Source of the DNA: Bacillota bacterium
GTDB taxonomy: Bacteria; Bacillota; Clostridia; Tissierellales; Peptoniphilaceae
Direction: 5' to 3'
NCBI GenBank assembly: GCA_023418835.1
Contig: JAEZYW010000028.1
Coordinates: 1 to 7,070 of the forward strand
DNA length: 7,070 nt
In this document: in pieces, positions 4,801 through 7,070 of the stretch
How positions within the stretch are numbered: position 1 is the first letter of the stretch
Layout: every line of letters begins with the position of its first letter
Translations under genes and position numbers: made by a program
Notes under the pieces: model-generated
What the model was told of the DNA's origin: nothing
Databases searched by the model: none
Seen by the model: the letters and a program-made list of their open reading frames with translations, nothing else

Positions 4801-5595
4801 AAATTTTGTTCATTATCCAGTGGCAGCAGTGGAAATAGTCAATACATTGAATATGAAAATACAAAAATTTTAGTAGATGCAGGACTATCTGGAAAGACCA
4901 CTGACGCCCTTTTAAAAAGTATAGGAGTAGACCCCAGGGAATTAAACGGAATTTTTATAACCCACGAGCACGCAGATCACATTAAAGGTGCTGGGATTTT
5001 GTCGAGAAAATACGACATTCCCATCTACGCAAATGGGGAAACTTGGGAAGCCATGGCTCCTAGAATTAAAAAAATTGCAAAACACAATATAAAAGAATTT
5101 AGAATAGATGAAGAATTTTACTTTAGAGATATTTTCGTAAGACCAGTGCCAACTTTTCATGACGCAGTAAACCCAAACGGTTATATCTTTGAATCAGAAG
5201 GAAAAAAGATAAGTGTCGTCACAGACACGGGCTGGATTAGCACTGATATGCGAGAAAAGATGAAAGACTCCCATCTATACTTTTTGGAGTCCAATCACGA
5301 TGTGGATATGTTAATAAAAGGAAGCTATCCTTGGCCCTTGAAACAAAGGGTTTTAAGCACAAGGGGACATCTATCCAACGAAAATACAGCAGAAGTAATT
5401 AAACACCTTGCGAAGGGAAACGGTGAAGTTATAATACTTTCCCACCTTTCTCAAGATAACAACACGCCAGATCTTGCTTACAAAAATGCCTACGACACCC
5501 TTAAAGGGATGGGGATTGACATGGAATCTGGGGCAGTGGTTTTAGAAATCGCTCCTAGATATACAACTTGCGAGATCTATTCAATCAGGAGGTAA
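4798..5595 (+). CDS. walJ: WalJ/YycJ-type metallo-beta-lactamase-fold hydrolase, apparent ATC start
   Basis: The frame encodes 265 residues, close to the 264 of Bacillus subtilis WalJ (YycJ), a cytoplasmic metal-dependent hydrolase linked to cell division/replication coordination and to DNA processing. It begins KFCSLSSGSSGNSQYIE and contains THEHADH at 55-61 (the H-x-H-x-D-H zinc motif), His121 (FHDA), Asp143 (VTDTGW), the ESNHD motif (164-168), Gly-His191-Leu-Ser and His216 (LSHLSQ). These are all expected active-site elements. A start at the first canonical codon, TTG 4999, would remove the zinc motif and 67 residues, so the ATC start is preferred. The alternative is a single-base change or sequencing error of ATG. 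The frame is otherwise intact. In many Firmicutes walJ sits in the walKR operon; here it sits between a MATE exporter and surE instead, with only one base between its stop and the surE start codon. Confidence 0.85.
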   Translation: MKFCSLSSGSSGNSQYIEYENTKILVDAGLSGKTTDALLKSIGVDPRELNGIFITHEHADHIKGAGILSRKYDIPIYANGETWEAMAPRIKKIAKHNIKEFRIDEEFYFRDIFVRPVPTFHDAVNPNGYIFESEGKKISVVTDTGWISTDMREKMKDSHLYFLESNHDVDMLIKGSYPWPLKQRVLSTRGHLSNENTAEVIKHLAKGNGEVIILSHLSQDNNTPDLAYKNAYDTLKGMGIDMESGAVVLEIAPRYTTCEIYSIRR

Positions 5596-5596
5596 C

Positions 5597-6343
5597 ATGA
5601 AAATACTATTAACCAATGACGATGGAATTACGTCAGAAGGTCTTAGGCTTTTGGGGATGGAGCTACAAAAACATCACGATGTCTATATTGTAGCCCCTGC
5701 ATCTGAAAACAGTGCAGTTTCCAGAGCCATAACTTTAAGAAATAAATTAGACTTAAAAAAAGTTAAAATAGAAGGAATTGAAAATGAAGCATACTCTTTA
5801 TCGGGAACTCCAGCGGATTGCGTAAGAATTGCCTTACAAATTCTTTACGACGACATAGACGTGGTTTTCTCAGGGATAAATAGAGGCTACAATGCGGGAA
5901 TAGATATACAATATTCAGGAACAGTAGGAGCGGCGGCAGAGGCCTTAGTCTATGGCAAGCCTGCAGTGGCAGTTTCCACTGAATTTGCAAATGGAGGATC
6001 TGATTTTGAACTGGCTGCAAAATTTGTGCCAGTAGTCTTTGAAAGATATAAAGAACTCATTATGGCAGAGCCCATAGTTTTGTCCATTAACGTTCCAAAA
6101 CTGGAAGAAACTGATCTAAGGGGATACAAAGTTTGCGAACTTGGAGGCATCATCCAAGACCAATACAAATTGGAAAAGAAAAGCGACGACCATTGGGAGT
6201 TAAATGTGGAAAATAGAAGTCCAATTGATATCGTGCCAGATTCAGACCATCATTTTCTCAAAAAAGGATATATAACAATTACTCCGATAAAATATTCCTT
6301 TGGCAATGAAGACATTATAGAAAAATTTAGAAAAATTAAATAA
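5597..6343 (+). CDS. surE: 5'/3'-nucleotidase SurE
   Basis: This 248-residue cytoplasmic metal-dependent phosphatase removes phosphate from nucleoside 5'- and 3'-monophosphates; in other bacteria it also acts on short polyphosphate and is tied to stationary-phase survival. The conserved metal and catalytic positions are all present at canonical numbering: Asp8-Asp9 in ILLTNDDGI, Ser39 in APASENSAVS, and Asn95 in SGINRGYNAG. The family motifs SGTPADCV (69-76) and YSGTVGAA-EA are also present. AGGAGGT (5587-5593) lies within the last codons of walJ, one base separates the walJ stop from the ATG, and the two are surely co-transcribed and perhaps translationally coupled. A strong hairpin follows the stop. 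Confidence 0.97.
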   Translation: MKILLTNDDGITSEGLRLLGMELQKHHDVYIVAPASENSAVSRAITLRNKLDLKKVKIEGIENEAYSLSGTPADCVRIALQILYDDIDVVFSGINRGYNAGIDIQYSGTVGAAAEALVYGKPAVAVSTEFANGGSDFELAAKFVPVVFERYKELIMAEPIVLSINVPKLEETDLRGYKVCELGGIIQDQYKLEKKSDDHWELNVENRSPIDIVPDSDHHFLKKGYITITPIKYSFGNEDIIEKFRKIK

Positions 6344-6347
6344 ATTT

Positions 6348-6368
6348 CGGCTCAAAGAGCCGTTTTTT
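6348..6368 (+). terminator. Rho-independent terminator after surE
   Basis: CGGCTC-AAA-GAGCCG (6348-6362) is a perfect six-pair G/C-rich stem with a three-base loop, followed by a run of six Ts (6363-6368). It ends only 15 bases before the next gene's ATG, with no room for a promoter between them. Confidence 0.9.
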
Positions 6369-6383
6369 AGATAGGGAGGAGAA

Positions 6384-6950
6384 ATGAAAAGAAAAAATAA
6401 AAATTACAACTTAATAATTTCAACTTTGCTAGTGACCGTAAACGTAGTTTTAGCCTATACAGCCCTGACTTTGCGCATACCCTTATTTTTTGATACCCTG
6501 GGAACGATGTTGGGGACTAGATTTTTTGGTCTTCACTACGGTTTTTTAATTGCATCGGCAGGCTCTATCATAAGTTCTTTCACAGACCCTTACGCAATTC
6601 CCTATCTTCCAACTTATCTGGCAACGGCAACTATGATTTTTGTAGTTTATAAATCAGAAAAGTTAAAAAAGCTACCCCTACTTTTAAAAGCTCTACTAGT
6701 AACTATACCTTCAGCGACAATCGGAGGGATAATAACGGCCTATATCTTTGGCGGAATTACCTCTAGTTCAACTAGCATAATAGTCTCCACCTTGACTAAA
6801 TTTGGCCTTTCCCTATTCCAAAGCTCCCTGGTCGTTCAATTAACTTTTGAATATTTAGATAAAGTTATTGTAATGTTTTTAATGGAGCGAGCAATAGAAT
6901 ATTTACCTCAACAATTATTGGAAAAATTGCCTAAAAACTTTAAAAAATAG
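6384..6950 (+). CDS. ECF transporter S component, substrate unknown
   Basis: This 188-residue integral membrane protein has about five to six hydrophobic segments, a basic N-terminus (KRKNK) and a basic C-terminal tail. The opening IPLFFDTLGTMLGTRFFGLHYG, the TDPYAIPY loop and the late FGGITSSSTSI segment resemble substrate-binding S components of energy-coupling-factor vitamin/nucleoside importers. It looks closest to my recollection of the Clostridioides difficile CD3073-type group, though this was not checked. S components need EcfA/EcfT energy subunits encoded elsewhere. AGGGAGGA (6373-6380) precedes ATG 6384. No promoter stands between the surE terminator and this gene, so expression must come from readthrough or a promoter inside surE. 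The surE link hints at nucleoside salvage, which is inference only. Alternatively it is an uncharacterised membrane protein of similar fold. Confidence 0.72.
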   Translation: MKRKNKNYNLIISTLLVTVNVVLAYTALTLRIPLFFDTLGTMLGTRFFGLHYGFLIASAGSIISSFTDPYAIPYLPTYLATATMIFVVYKSEKLKKLPLLLKALLVTIPSATIGGIITAYIFGGITSSSTSIIVSTLTKFGLSLFQSSLVVQLTFEYLDKVIVMFLMERAIEYLPQQLLEKLPKNFKK

Positions 6951-6965
6951 AATTAATTTTCATAC

Positions 6966-7005
6966 AACCACTTACATTTTTAAATTTTAACTGTAGGTGG
7001 TTTTT
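6966..7005 (+). terminator. Rho-independent terminator after the S-component gene
   Basis: AACCACTTACA (6966-6976) pairs with TGTAGGTGGTT (6992-7002) over 11 positions (one G-U) around a 15-base loop, and Ts continue to 7005. It overlaps the next promoter. Confidence 0.85.
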
Positions 7006-7015
7006 GTGTTATAAT
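6987..7015 (+). promoter_or_regulatory. Promoter for the gene starting at 7068
   Basis: TTAACT (6987-6992, four of six), a 17-base spacer and a perfect TATAAT (7010-7015). The -35 lies in the loop and 3' arm of the preceding terminator hairpin. The leader would be about 45 bases. Confidence 0.6.
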
Positions 7016-7067
7016 GTTGAGTAGATTAAAATTAGAAACTTATATGAAATTTATAAGAGGAGGTAAG

Positions 7068-7070
7068 ATG
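7068..7070 (+). CDS. Start codon of a gene continuing past the window
   Basis: ATG at the last three bases is preceded by an excellent ribosome site, AGAGGAGGT (7056-7064), and by a promoter. Only the start codon is visible, so the product cannot be named. Confidence 0.65.

Noticed and set aside
4788..4838. WalJ-like gene as a frameshifted pseudogene starting at ATG 4788
   Set aside because: The reading frame is intact from residue 1 of the family alignment; the ATG is part of the ribosome site and in another frame. An ATC start needs fewer assumptions.
4999..5595. TTG 4999 as the true start of the WalJ-like protein
   Set aside because: It would drop the conserved N-terminus and the THEHADH zinc motif, which are encoded in frame directly upstream.

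Overview
The window is A+T-rich DNA with strong AGGAGG-type ribosome binding sites, TTGACA/TATAAT promoters and U-tailed hairpin terminators. It also carries a rubrerythrin, an S-layer-homology (SLH) protein, a copper-amine-oxidase-N-type 'stalk' protein and an ECF S-component. Together these indicate an anaerobic low-GC Gram-positive (Firmicutes), perhaps a Tissierellia/Peptoniphilaceae- or Clostridia-like organism. The genus is inferred from style only, and no single marker fixes it. The content is mostly chromosomal housekeeping and cell-envelope genes with one insertion-sequence end.

Layout. Positions 1-125 are the left end of an IS3-family (IS150-like) element on the minus strand: a terminal repeat, a hairpin over the Shine-Dalgarno site, and the first 27 codons of its OrfA. 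A minus-strand tRNA-Leu (anticodon GAG) with its own promoter follows at 219-305. Back to back with that promoter, a plus-strand promoter with a 9-1-9 Fur-family-like palindrome at its start point drives a small membrane-anchored, acidic protein resembling the C-terminal domain of the YcgQ/TIGR03943 family (433-1011). Next come a secreted stalk-domain protein (1079-1618) and, after one or two hairpins, a secreted protein made almost only of three SLH repeats (1785-2447). A structured intergenic stretch with a duplicated hairpin leads to a monocistronic rubrerythrin (2618-3199). A second structured stretch precedes a likely operon of a MATE exporter (3436-4776, TTG start), a WalJ/YycJ-type metallo-beta-lactamase-fold hydrolase (4798-5595, apparently starting at ATC) and SurE nucleotidase (5597-6343). 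A terminator hairpin then sits just ahead of an ECF-transporter S-component gene (6384-6950). A final terminator and promoter lead to a new gene whose ATG is the last three bases.

How they fit together. The 433-2447 block is cell-surface. The rubrerythrin is oxidative-stress defence of an anaerobe. MATE-walJ-surE are tightly packed and probably co-transcribed, although their functions (export, DNA/cell-wall-linked hydrolase, nucleotide phosphatase) do not form one pathway. SurE followed by an S-component is compatible with nucleoside salvage, but this is weak inference.

I found no convincing new multi-gene system. The points most worth checking are the ATC start of walJ, the metal-regulator-like operator before the YcgQ-like gene, and the two structured intergenic regions flanking rubrerythrin.
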